DNA of 64,000 nucleotides. Origin: Actinomyces respiraculi. GTDB taxonomy: Bacteria > Actinomycetota > Actinomycetes > Actinomycetales > Actinomycetaceae. This document shows, piece after piece, positions 34,453 to 42,108 of this stretch. The translations under genes and the position numbers were made by a program. Positions within the stretch are counted from its first letter, which is position 1. The number at the start of each line of letters is the position of its first letter. The notes under the pieces were generated by a model. The model was not told the origin of the DNA, ran no database searches, and worked only from the letters and a program-made list of their open reading frames with translations. The stretch covers positions 1,922,001 through 1,986,000 of the forward strand of contig NZ_CP063989.1 in the NCBI RefSeq assembly GCF_014595995.2. Reading direction: 5' to 3'.

Positions 34453-35700
34453 TCATTCCTCCCTGAGGACGACGGCGGGGTCGATGCGGGTGGCGCGGCG
34501 CACCGGTGAGCTCGCCGCGATGACGGCGACGGCGGCGGACAGGGCCAGCGAGCACAGGGCCAGCCACCAGGAGAAGGCGATGGGGCGCTCGAAGACGCCG
34601 GCGCCCACCGCCCAGGCCATGGCGTACCCGACGGCGGTGCCCAGCAGGCCGCCGATGAGCCCCATGACAGCGGCCTCGGTGTAGAACTCGGCACCGATGG
34701 AGAAGGCGGAGGCCCCCAGGGCCTTGCGCAGACCGATCTCCTTCTTGCGCTCGGAGACGATGACGGTCATCGTCGTGGACACGCCGACGAGGGTCAGGGC
34801 CAGGACGACGACGGCCACCACCCAGAACAGGGTGTTGAGCATGGCGATGATGCGCATGTTGCCGCTGGTGATCTTGGAGATCTCCTGGGCGCGCAGACCG
34901 GTGCCGTCCTGGGCGGTCAGGCCGGCGTCGTTGAGGTCCTGCACGGCCCGGGCGGCGGAAACGGTGGTGGTGTCCACGGACAGCTCGACGACGTCGTAGC
35001 CGGCGCCGACGGTGCCGGTGAGGTCCTCCAGGGCCGCCAGCGGCGCGTAGATGATGTCGTCCTCGCGCCCGCCGGTGTCGACGGTGCCCGCCACGCGCCA
35101 ACGGCGCTCACCCTGGGCCTGGGAGGCGCCGTCGGAAGAGACGACAGAGCCAAGCGTGAGGTTGTCGGTGGACAGGTACTCGACGTTGACCATGTCCCCG
35201 ATGCCCAGGCCCGTGGCGCTGGCGACGTCGGTGCCAATGAGGACCTCCCCGTCGCCGGGCCAGGCGCCGTCGACCTCCCAGTGGCCGTTGAGCGCACGGG
35301 TGGCCTCGACGTCGATCCCGCCCATGAGGTAGGCGCTCTTGTTGACCCGGACGGTCTCATAACGGTAGGCGGCGCTGCGCACGTCCCCCGAGGAGGCCTG
35401 CGCCACGGAGCCAAGGACGTCCTGGGCGGCCTGGAGCGAGGTCTCATCCAGGCGCGCGCCCTGGGTCGCCTCGGCCGTGGGGCTCGTGTCCGCGACGGGC
35501 ACGAGGATGACGTTGGCGCCGTACTGGCGCATCTCCTCGCTCATCTGCGCAGGCACGGCCAGGCAGACGGCGGCGAGGCAGAACAGGGTGGCGGCGCCGA
35601 CGGCGGAGGAGCCGATGGCGGCGGCGGCACGCCCCCGACGGCGCATGAGGGCACCCAGGAGCATGGCGAGGAACATGCGGCCGTTGCTCATCTGGCTCAC
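34453..35700 (-). CDS. FtsX/MacB-type ABC permease (second copy in iron locus)
   Basis: A 415-aa permease with an N-terminal TM (about 25-50), a large extracytoplasmic MacB-like domain (about 55-265) and three C-terminal TMs. The ERKKEIGLRKALGASAFSIG cytoplasmic motif lies between the first and second of these. It overlaps the next upstream permease by 4 nt. Its pairing with P19 and DUF2318 matches the ABC-like module of the Campylobacter P19 iron locus, where the permeases' transported species is unknown. Confidence 0.88.
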   Translation of the reverse strand: MSQMSNGRMFLAMLLGALMRRRGRAAAAIGSSAVGAATLFCLAAVCLAVPAQMSEEMRQYGANVILVPVADTSPTAEATQGARLDETSLQAAQDVLGSVAQASSGDVRSAAYRYETVRVNKSAYLMGGIDVEATRALNGHWEVDGAWPGDGEVLIGTDVASATGLGIGDMVNVEYLSTDNLTLGSVVSSDGASQAQGERRWRVAGTVDTGGREDDIIYAPLAALEDLTGTVGAGYDVVELSVDTTTVSAARAVQDLNDAGLTAQDGTGLRAQEISKITSGNMRIIAMLNTLFWVVAVVVLALTLVGVSTTMTVIVSERKKEIGLRKALGASAFSIGAEFYTEAAVMGLIGGLLGTAVGYAMAWAVGAGVFERPIAFSWWLALCSLALSAAVAVIAASSPVRRATRIDPAVVLREE

Positions 35701-36989
35701 CTCCGGTGCAGGGCCGTCGCCGGCTGGATCCTGAGGATCGAGCGCATCGACGAGGAGGTCGCGACGAGCAGGACGAGGGCGACGAGCAGAACGACAAGGA
35801 CGTAAACCATGGGGCGCATCGTGATGGAGGAGTCGAAGACGATCCTGCCGATGAGCTGGGCGAGGCCGGAGCCGACCAGGGCGCCCACGGCCGTGCCGAT
35901 GACGCCGATAACGGCGGTCTCGGACAGGATGAGCCGGTTGATCGAGGCGCTGGAGGCGCCAACGGCCTTGAGCAGCGCGAACTCACTCGTGCGCTCCACG
36001 AGGGAGGCGGTGGTGAGGGAGGCGACGGCGAGGGCGGCGGCAAGCAGTGACAGGGCGGTCATGAGGATCATGAGGACCTGCGTCTTCTCCAGGACGCTGC
36101 CCTCGACGGCGGCAACCTGGCGGACCTGCTTGGCGACGACGCCGGGGATGGACTCCTCGATCTGGTAGGTGATGGAGGAGGCGTAGGCGGTGCAGTACCA
36201 GGTCTCCCACTCGTAGTTGGAGACGATGGCGGGGTTCTGCGAGACCTTGCGCGACAGGTCGTTCTCGGGGGTGGTCAGGGCCTTGACCTCGACCTGCTCG
36301 ACCTGGCCGACGTGGCCGGTGAGCTCCTGGACGACGGCCAGCGGCGCGTACAGGGTGGCGTCGTCGTCATCACCGGAGGTGTACACGCCGGTGACGGTCA
36401 GCCGACGCTCGCCCAGCGGCGTGGTCAGGGTGATGACGTCGCCGGTGCGCACACCAACCTGCTGGGCCAGGGCGGAGCCGACGACGGCCTCGTCGGCCTC
36501 GTCGTCGGGCCACCGACCCTCAAGGGACCACCAGGAGCGCAAGGTGGTGACGCCGGCGACGACCGTTTCCCCCGTGGGCAGCTCGAGCTTCTTGTTGAAC
36601 CAGGTGCCGACGACGACCAGATCCTCGGAGGAGGTGCCGGTCGAGGCGGCGACGTCGGCCTGGCCGGTGAGGCGGGCGGCGAAGTCGACGATGTTGTAGG
36701 CCCAGAAGATCGTCTTGATGGTGGGCACCGAGGCCTCGTCGATGAAGGCGGTGGCCTGGGGCTCGTCCTCGGTCTCGTACAGGTCGGCGACGACGGCGTC
36801 CGCCTTGGGCTGGACGACGATGTTGGAGCCGTAGGCGGTGAGCTCGGCGTTGAGCTTGTCGCCGACGTCGAAGACGACACCGAGCATGGCGACGCTGATC
36901 GCAGCGCTCAACGCCACGGTCAGGCCGATGAGGGAGCGGCGGCGCAGCTGGCGGGTGAAGGAGCGGTGCAGCAGGCGCGCAAGGAACAT
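35697..36989 (-). CDS. FtsX/MacB-type ABC permease (first copy in iron locus)
   Basis: A 430-aa paralogue of the next gene with the same one-plus-three TM layout: LTVALSAAISVAMLGVVFDV near the N-terminus, LVERTSEFALLKAVGASSAS before TM3, and the C-terminal VLLVALVLLVATSSSMRS. The extracytoplasmic domain contains a single cysteine region (WETWYCTAY). The start overlaps the DUF2318 stop by one base (TGATG). Two different permeases suggest a heterodimer with one ATPase. Confidence 0.88.
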   Translation of the reverse strand: MFLARLLHRSFTRQLRRRSLIGLTVALSAAISVAMLGVVFDVGDKLNAELTAYGSNIVVQPKADAVVADLYETEDEPQATAFIDEASVPTIKTIFWAYNIVDFAARLTGQADVAASTGTSSEDLVVVGTWFNKKLELPTGETVVAGVTTLRSWWSLEGRWPDDEADEAVVGSALAQQVGVRTGDVITLTTPLGERRLTVTGVYTSGDDDDATLYAPLAVVQELTGHVGQVEQVEVKALTTPENDLSRKVSQNPAIVSNYEWETWYCTAYASSITYQIEESIPGVVAKQVRQVAAVEGSVLEKTQVLMILMTALSLLAAALAVASLTTASLVERTSEFALLKAVGASSASINRLILSETAVIGVIGTAVGALVGSGLAQLIGRIVFDSSITMRPMVYVLVVLLVALVLLVATSSSMRSILRIQPATALHRR

Positions 36990-38260
36990 CAGGCGAACAC
37001 CTCGGCACTGGCCTCCAGGACCTCGGTGGGGATGAGCATGGTGCCGTCCTCGACCGTGTACTCAATGGGGATCGGGTTGCAGCCGCCCTTGAAGCCGACG
37101 GTGGCGGGATTGATGGCGACGTCGCAGCGTTTGCAGATGACCTTGCCGTCGGACTCGTAGTAGCCGGAGGGGCCGCAGGACTCGCAGGCGTCGAGCCCGA
37201 CGCCGTAGGCCCCACCGTTCTTGAGTAGGGCGATCCACCGCACCTGGGTGCCGTTGGTGGCCTCGTAGGAGAAGCGGTGCAGGTGGCCGTCGGCCAGCAG
37301 GCTGGTGGGGATGAGGGCGCCGGAGGCGGCGAGCTCGTAGGGCTCCGGCTCGGACAGGGTGGGGACCTCGTTGAGCTTGGCGACGGCGACGGTGCGGGTG
37401 AGCACGAGGAGGGTGAAGGCGCCCGCGGAGGCCAGGACCCAGCGCCGTGAGCGGCGCCGCTCGGCCCTGACGGCGCGCAGGCGGGCGGGGTTGGCCTGCG
37501 CGGGGGCGCGGCCCAGGGCGCGGGCGAGCTCAACAGCCAGGGGCACGAGCCAGATGGCGGCGGCGGTCAGCAGGATGGCGCCCTCGAAGTTGTTGGCGGC
37601 CCAGGACAGGAGCCTGAAGCCGGTGCCGGTGATGCGGATGCGCTGGGTGCCGTTGAGCACGCGCAACAGCTGCAGCAGGTGCACGGCGGTGACGACGGTG
37701 AGGAAGACGGCCAGGCTGGCCCGGGTCAGGACCACGGGGGCGCGGCGCGCGGCGCGGTAGTACAGGAAGGACAGGATGGCGACACAGGCCCAGGCACCGA
37801 CGAAGCCGAGCACGCGCAGCAGCATGGTGGAGGAGACAACCTCCTCGCCCGGCTCGATGAAGGCGGCGAGCTGGAGGACGACCTCCGGGACGGCGCGGAA
37901 GAAGGCGGCGGCCAGGGCGGTGCAGGCGGCCACCTGGGCGACGGCGCCAAGGCGACCCTCGGCCCCCCAGCGGGGACGGCGCGCCAGAAGCAGGACACTG
38001 GTGAGCAGGGCGGCGTCGGCCAGGACGCACACGATGAGGGTGGGCACGGTGACGCCGGTGCGGTCGTGGATGATGGCCAGCGCACGCAGGGCGGCGAAGA
38101 TGATGCCTCCGGCGGTGCCGACCAGGGCGCCGGCCAGGCGCCAGCGCGAGCTGCGAGGCCAACCCTCAATGAGGGCGGGGGCGAGGATGACGGCGGCGGC
38201 CGCGTAGAGCAGGAAGGGCAGAGTCGCTCCCCCGACGACGGAGACGAATCGCTCGAGCAC
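36989..38260 (-). CDS. DUF2318 membrane protein with CxxC motifs
   Basis: A 423-aa protein with about eight TM segments in the first 290 residues. A C-terminal extracytoplasmic DUF2318 domain follows: YEATNGTQVRWIALLKNGG, then CESCGP, ICKRCDVAINPATVGFKGGCNPIPI. Five cysteines in CxxC/CxxC/C arrangement suggest a metal or iron-sulfur site or redox thiols. DUF2318 proteins cluster with P19 and FTR1 in other bacteria. GTG start behind AAGGAAG. Membrane redox partner between a cytosolic donor and the FMN lipoprotein is a plausible but unproved role. Confidence 0.88.
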   Translation of the reverse strand: MLERFVSVVGGATLPFLLYAAAAVILAPALIEGWPRSSRWRLAGALVGTAGGIIFAALRALAIIHDRTGVTVPTLIVCVLADAALLTSVLLLARRPRWGAEGRLGAVAQVAACTALAAAFFRAVPEVVLQLAAFIEPGEEVVSSTMLLRVLGFVGAWACVAILSFLYYRAARRAPVVLTRASLAVFLTVVTAVHLLQLLRVLNGTQRIRITGTGFRLLSWAANNFEGAILLTAAAIWLVPLAVELARALGRAPAQANPARLRAVRAERRRSRRWVLASAGAFTLLVLTRTVAVAKLNEVPTLSEPEPYELAASGALIPTSLLADGHLHRFSYEATNGTQVRWIALLKNGGAYGVGLDACESCGPSGYYESDGKVICKRCDVAINPATVGFKGGCNPIPIEYTVEDGTMLIPTEVLEASAEVFA

Positions 38261-38323
38261 GTCTGGTCACACTTCCTTGTTGTCGGTTCTGCGGGCGGGC
38301 CCCCCGGGTGGGGGCGAGCCGCC

Positions 38324-38367
38324 GGCGCCGTGACGCTCCAGGCCGGGTCGGCCGGGGTCACGGCGCC
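38324..38367. promoter_or_regulatory. Strong compound hairpin between P19 and DUF2318 genes
   Basis: ggcgccgtgac (38324-38334) and gtcacggcgcc (38357-38367) form a perfect 11-bp stem. The loop contains a second stem, ggccg (38341-38345) with cggcc (38349-38353). It lies inside the operon in a 185-nt gap, with no U-run. It could be an attenuating terminator or an RNA-stabilising structure after the P19 cistron. Confidence 0.65.
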
Positions 38368-38445
38368 AGTGAATCAGACGGCCGCCGTAGGGGTGGGCAC
38401 ATACCCCTCTCGCACGGGCGGCCGCTGAGGTGGTCTGAGGTGGTC

Positions 38446-39108
38446 TCACCACTCCTGGACGGTGTACTCCCAGTTCTCCCAGGTCAGTTCGGTGGCCTCC
38501 CAGAAGCGGCCGGTGACACCGGTCTCAGGGTCGACGTGCAGGACCCAGCCGGCCTCCTCCGGGGAGGAGACGCCGATGATGATGTTGTAGGTGCCGTCCT
38601 CGGGCAGGGCGATGTTGGCGCCGTAGTGGGGGCCGTCGGACGCATTCATCTGCATGAAGGTGCCCTCCGCGGCGCCGTTGTTGGCGACCTGGCCGGAGGC
38701 GGCGTCAACGATCTTGTAGGTGACGGTCAGACCGGGGATGAAGGAGCCCTCGGGGTAGCCGAGCGTGTTGCTGGCCAGGGCGGAGATGTCAGCCTCGATG
38801 TGGAAGTTGGACTGGGAGGCGGCCAGGCCGGAGGAGCCGGCGGGCTCCATGTCGACCGGCTGGAAGTAGACGAGGGCGACGTTGATCTGCGGGGTGCCAC
38901 CGGAGGAGATCTCCTGGTCCTCGCCGATGGGGTACTCGGTGAAGGCGGCCTCGCCGTCGTCCATTGCCTCGCCGTCGGCCATCTGGCCCTCGGCCATGGT
39001 GGAGTCGGAGGCGGGGGCGTTGTCCTGGGAGGAGCCGCAGGCGGCCAGGCCCAGGGTGCCGACCAGGGTGAGGGCTGCGAGAGAGGAGACGAGCGTGAGG
39101 GAACGCAT
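38446..39108 (-). CDS. P19/Tp34-family iron-transport lipoprotein
   Basis: A periplasmic-type metal-binding protein that assists FTR1 iron uptake. The 220-aa protein has a lipobox LAAC near residue 24 and an acidic Met-rich linker (STMAEGQMADGEAMDDGE). The immunoglobulin-like P19 domain follows, with metal ligands in NFHIEADI and MQMNASDGPHYGAN (His and Met typical of the family). C. jejuni P19 binds copper and iron at this site. It is 53 nt downstream of the FTR1 gene. Confidence 0.92.
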   Translation of the reverse strand: MRSLTLVSSLAALTLVGTLGLAACGSSQDNAPASDSTMAEGQMADGEAMDDGEAAFTEYPIGEDQEISSGGTPQINVALVYFQPVDMEPAGSSGLAASQSNFHIEADISALASNTLGYPEGSFIPGLTVTYKIVDAASGQVANNGAAEGTFMQMNASDGPHYGANIALPEDGTYNIIIGVSSPEEAGWVLHVDPETGVTGRFWEATELTWENWEYTVQEW

Positions 39109-39161
39109 GGGATGATCCTTTACGTGGTGTGGTGGATGGTTGGTACGGTTGGTGGTTGGGC

Positions 39162-40901
39162 TCAGGCGTCCTTGGCGGCACGGTCAGCACGGTCGGCACG
39201 GCGGTGACGCATGACCGAGACGAGGGACAGGACCAGGACGACGGCGACCATGACGACCTGGAAGCCGATGGTCTCGACGTAGGGATAGAAGCCGAGGACG
39301 TCGTAGGTGGGCACGCCTTCGAGGTAGGTGGCGGGGATGATGTCGCCCTCGAGGAGCGAGTGGGCACCGCCGCCTGCGAAGACGATGACGAGCAGTGCCA
39401 TGAGGAAGGACGTGACGGCGAAGAAGGGCCGCAGGGGGATCTTGACGCTCGTGTAGCGGATGAGCAGGAAGATGACGAGCAGGACGGCCACGGCGGTGGC
39501 GAACCCCTGCCAGATGCTGGCGCCGGCGGTGGGGTCGATGCCGAACAGCGCCTGGTAGAACAGGACGGTCTCGGCCCCTTCGCGGAAGACGGCGAGGAAG
39601 GACAGGGACACCAGGCCCCAGAACCCGCCCGCGGAGACGGAGGCCTCGGTCTTGTCCTTGATGTAACGGTTCCACGAGGCCACCGAGGACTTCGAGAGCA
39701 TCCAGTTCGAGGTGAACAGGAGCATGAGCATCGCGATGATCGCGACCACGCCCTCCAGGGCCTCCTGGTAGGCGGAGGCGGAGCTGAACAGGGCGGAGAA
39801 CAGGGCGGCGACGACGCCGGAGGCGATGAGGGCCAGGGCCACGCCGAGGTAGACGTACCTCACCCGGTTCCTCATCCCCGCCTGGACGAGGTAGGCGATG
39901 ACGGCGGCCACGACGAGGAGGGCCTCGAGCCCCTCGCGGATGAGGATGAGGAAGGCCTGGCCGAAGGTGCCGGTGAGGAAGGCCGTGAGGGGGCTGATGT
40001 CCTCGGCGGCGCCGCCGTCGAGCATCCGGGCGTCCTCAAGGAGGTAGCCCTTGAGGGTCTCGGCGTGCTGGGTGGCCGCCTCGGCGTCGCCGGCGATCAT
40101 GGCCTTGCGGGTGTTCTTGAAGGTGGACTCCACGAGTGAGACCCGGTCCCCGGAGATCGTCATGACCTTCTTCTCGAAGCCGAGCTTCTCGTAGTAGCCG
40201 TAGTAGGCCTCGTTGACGAGCTCGGCCCCGGCACTGCCGTTGCCCGCAAGGGTCTCGGCCAGGCCCTGGTCGATGAGCTCGTTCATCTCGGTGGCGATCT
40301 CAACCCAGGTGTGCTCGCCTCGCCCGGACGTGTCCGCGGTGGAGCTGGCGTCGATGGCGGCGCGCTCCTCGGCGATCCGCGTGGCCAGGGCCTGGGCGTA
40401 GTCCCGAGGGCCGGCCAGACCTTCGGTGGCGTCGAGTGCGGTGGCGGCCTCGGTGAGTGAAGCGACGAGGTCGGCCACGCCGGTGGCCAGTGCTTCGTCG
40501 TTGCCTGCGGAGTGGGCGGAAGAACTCAGGGAGGTGAAGGCCTCTGTGTACGGCTTGGAGGCGTCGGCGCCGAGGGTGTCGGTGACGACGTTGCGCATGT
40601 TGGAGGCGATATAGCCCGAGTTCTGCGCCTTGAGAACGGCAGCGGCGGCACCCGGGTAGTCGCCGGCTGCGTACTCCTCGATCGCGGTGTCGAGCTCGTC
40701 GGAGATGCGCTCGACGACCTGGGTCCAGGTGTCGACGTCGGTGTCGGCCTCGGCAGCGGCAGCCGTGGGGCGCGGGCCAAGCGGGCTGAGCACACTCAGG
40801 AGCAGCATGAGGGCGGCGAGGAGGACGACGGCGGCCCTGCTCACCTGTCCACTGGGCGTGCGGGAGCGCGAGCCGACGAGGGCCTGGGGCTGGGAGGGCA
40901 T
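39162..40901 (-). CDS. FTR1-family iron permease (EfeU-like)
   Basis: Imports ferric iron or takes up oxidised ferrous iron. The 579-aa protein has an N-terminal signal segment (about 22-45) and a large extracytoplasmic helical region (about 50-300) seen in the long FTR1 class. The seven-TM permease follows, with both REGxE iron-binding motifs: LIREGLEALLVV near residue 325 and FREGAETVLFY near 455. First gene of the iron operon. ATG 40901; GAGGAA lies about 10 nt upstream. A DtxR/IdeR-like box precedes it. Confidence 0.92.
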   Translation of the reverse strand: MPSQPQALVGSRSRTPSGQVSRAAVVLLAALMLLLSVLSPLGPRPTAAAAEADTDVDTWTQVVERISDELDTAIEEYAAGDYPGAAAAVLKAQNSGYIASNMRNVVTDTLGADASKPYTEAFTSLSSSAHSAGNDEALATGVADLVASLTEAATALDATEGLAGPRDYAQALATRIAEERAAIDASSTADTSGRGEHTWVEIATEMNELIDQGLAETLAGNGSAGAELVNEAYYGYYEKLGFEKKVMTISGDRVSLVESTFKNTRKAMIAGDAEAATQHAETLKGYLLEDARMLDGGAAEDISPLTAFLTGTFGQAFLILIREGLEALLVVAAVIAYLVQAGMRNRVRYVYLGVALALIASGVVAALFSALFSSASAYQEALEGVVAIIAMLMLLFTSNWMLSKSSVASWNRYIKDKTEASVSAGGFWGLVSLSFLAVFREGAETVLFYQALFGIDPTAGASIWQGFATAVAVLLVIFLLIRYTSVKIPLRPFFAVTSFLMALLVIVFAGGGAHSLLEGDIIPATYLEGVPTYDVLGFYPYVETIGFQVVMVAVVLVLSLVSVMRHRRADRADRAAKDA

Positions 40902-40951
40902 GTGGCTGGTGTTCCTCACGCGCGTCTGTCTGGGGATGGCGGGACAGGTGG

Positions 40952-40970
40952 ATAGGTAAGCCTGGCCTGC
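40952..40970 (-). promoter_or_regulatory. DtxR/IdeR-like iron box upstream of the iron operon
   Basis: ataggtaagcctggcctgc matches the 19-bp consensus TTAGGTTAGCCTAACCTAA at 13 positions, with the strong half (AGGT-AAGCCT) intact. It lies 51 nt before the FTR1 start, in the 137-nt divergent gap with apbE, so it could repress both when iron is sufficient. Confidence 0.55.
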
Positions 40971-41038
40971 GTGAATCACCTTAGGGTCACCATTTCGCCG
41001 TCGTCAAAATACGGCTCACACAAGGCGGACACGCTGTC

Positions 41039-42088
41039 ATGAAGTCTCGTTCCGACGGCGATCGTCGGCGCGCACCGGGGCATGCTGGTCATATGCGCCC
41101 CTCCCCCGACCCACTGCCCCGGCCGGACGCGCGCCCCTGGACACAGGTGTGGCGAACGCCCGCCACCGGCACCACCTGGCGGGTGCTCACCCACGAGCCA
41201 CTGCCCCCTGCGCTACGCGAAGAGCTTGTCGCGCTCATCGACGCCTACGAGGAGGTCTTCTCCCGCTTCAGGCCCGGCTCCCTCGTGAGTCGGGCCGCGG
41301 CGGGCCGGAGCGACACCGGGCCGATCACCCTCGACCTGCCGGCGGGCTCCGCCCGGATGCTCGACCTCTACGACCGGCTTCACGCGGCCACCGCCGGACG
41401 CCTGGACCCGCTCGTGGGCTCCGACCTCGTGGCCCTGGGCTACGACGAGTCCTGCACCTTCGTCGTGCAGGACGGCGCACTCGCACGCCTGGGCGCTGCG
41501 GGGGGACGTCCCGTGTGGGGCCGCGATGCCCACCACGACGGCGACCGGCTCACGCTTGAGCGACCGGCACTCATGGACGTGGGCGCTGTCGGTAAGGGAG
41601 CCCTCGTCGACCTCGTGGGACAGGCGCTTGAGGCGGCCGGGGTGGAGCAGTACGTGGTCGATGGCTCGGGGGACCTGCTCGTGCGCTCCGAGCAGCCCGT
41701 GCGCCTGGGTCTGGAGGAGCCGAGAGCGGCCGGGGACCACCCCACCGCCACCCCGCGCGTCAGCGGCGTCATTGGTGTCGTCGAGCTCAGGCGCGGAGCG
41801 CTATGCGCCTCGGGCAGCTACCGGCGGACCTGGGGACCGGGCCTGCACCACCTGCTCGACGCCGTCACCGGGCTGCCGGTCGGCGGCGAGCGCGTGCCGG
41901 TGGCGACCTGGGCTATCGCCGAGGACGCCGCCACCGCGGACGGCCTGGCCACCGCCCTGTTCCTCACGGAGCCCGCCGTGCTGGCCGCCGCGGGCTTCCG
42001 TTACGACTTCGCCCTGCTGCGCGGCGACGGCACGGCCGCCGTCTCGCGGGGCTTGACGGCGCTGCCCGGCGAGCTCTTCACAGCCTGA
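41039..42088 (+). CDS. apbE: FAD:protein FMN transferase (ApbE)
   Basis: Transfers FMN from FAD to a Ser/Thr in exported flavoproteins; the FMN-binding lipoprotein at 33.1 kb is its probable substrate. The 349-aa protein lacks the usual lipoprotein signal. Conserved blocks include LMDVGAVGKGALVDLVGQAL, YVVDGSGDLLVRSEQPVRLG and PVATWAIAEDAATADGLATALFL, which carry the Mg- and FAD-binding acidic residues. ATG 41039 is used; ATG at 41093 (MRPSPDPLPRP) is an alternative. If ApbE acts outside the membrane it would need another export route, or the lipoprotein is modified before export; that is open. Confidence 0.9.
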   Translation: MKSRSDGDRRRAPGHAGHMRPSPDPLPRPDARPWTQVWRTPATGTTWRVLTHEPLPPALREELVALIDAYEEVFSRFRPGSLVSRAAAGRSDTGPITLDLPAGSARMLDLYDRLHAATAGRLDPLVGSDLVALGYDESCTFVVQDGALARLGAAGGRPVWGRDAHHDGDRLTLERPALMDVGAVGKGALVDLVGQALEAAGVEQYVVDGSGDLLVRSEQPVRLGLEEPRAAGDHPTATPRVSGVIGVVELRRGALCASGSYRRTWGPGLHHLLDAVTGLPVGGERVPVATWAIAEDAATADGLATALFLTEPAVLAAAGFRYDFALLRGDGTAAVSRGLTALPGELFTA

Positions 42089-42108
42089 GCCGTCAGCCGA
42101 CGACCCTC

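Noticed and set aside
33109..42088. Calling the two FtsX permeases a macrolide exporter (MacB)
   Set aside because: No MacA or TolC-type partner; linkage to FTR1, P19 and DUF2318 favours the iron locus.
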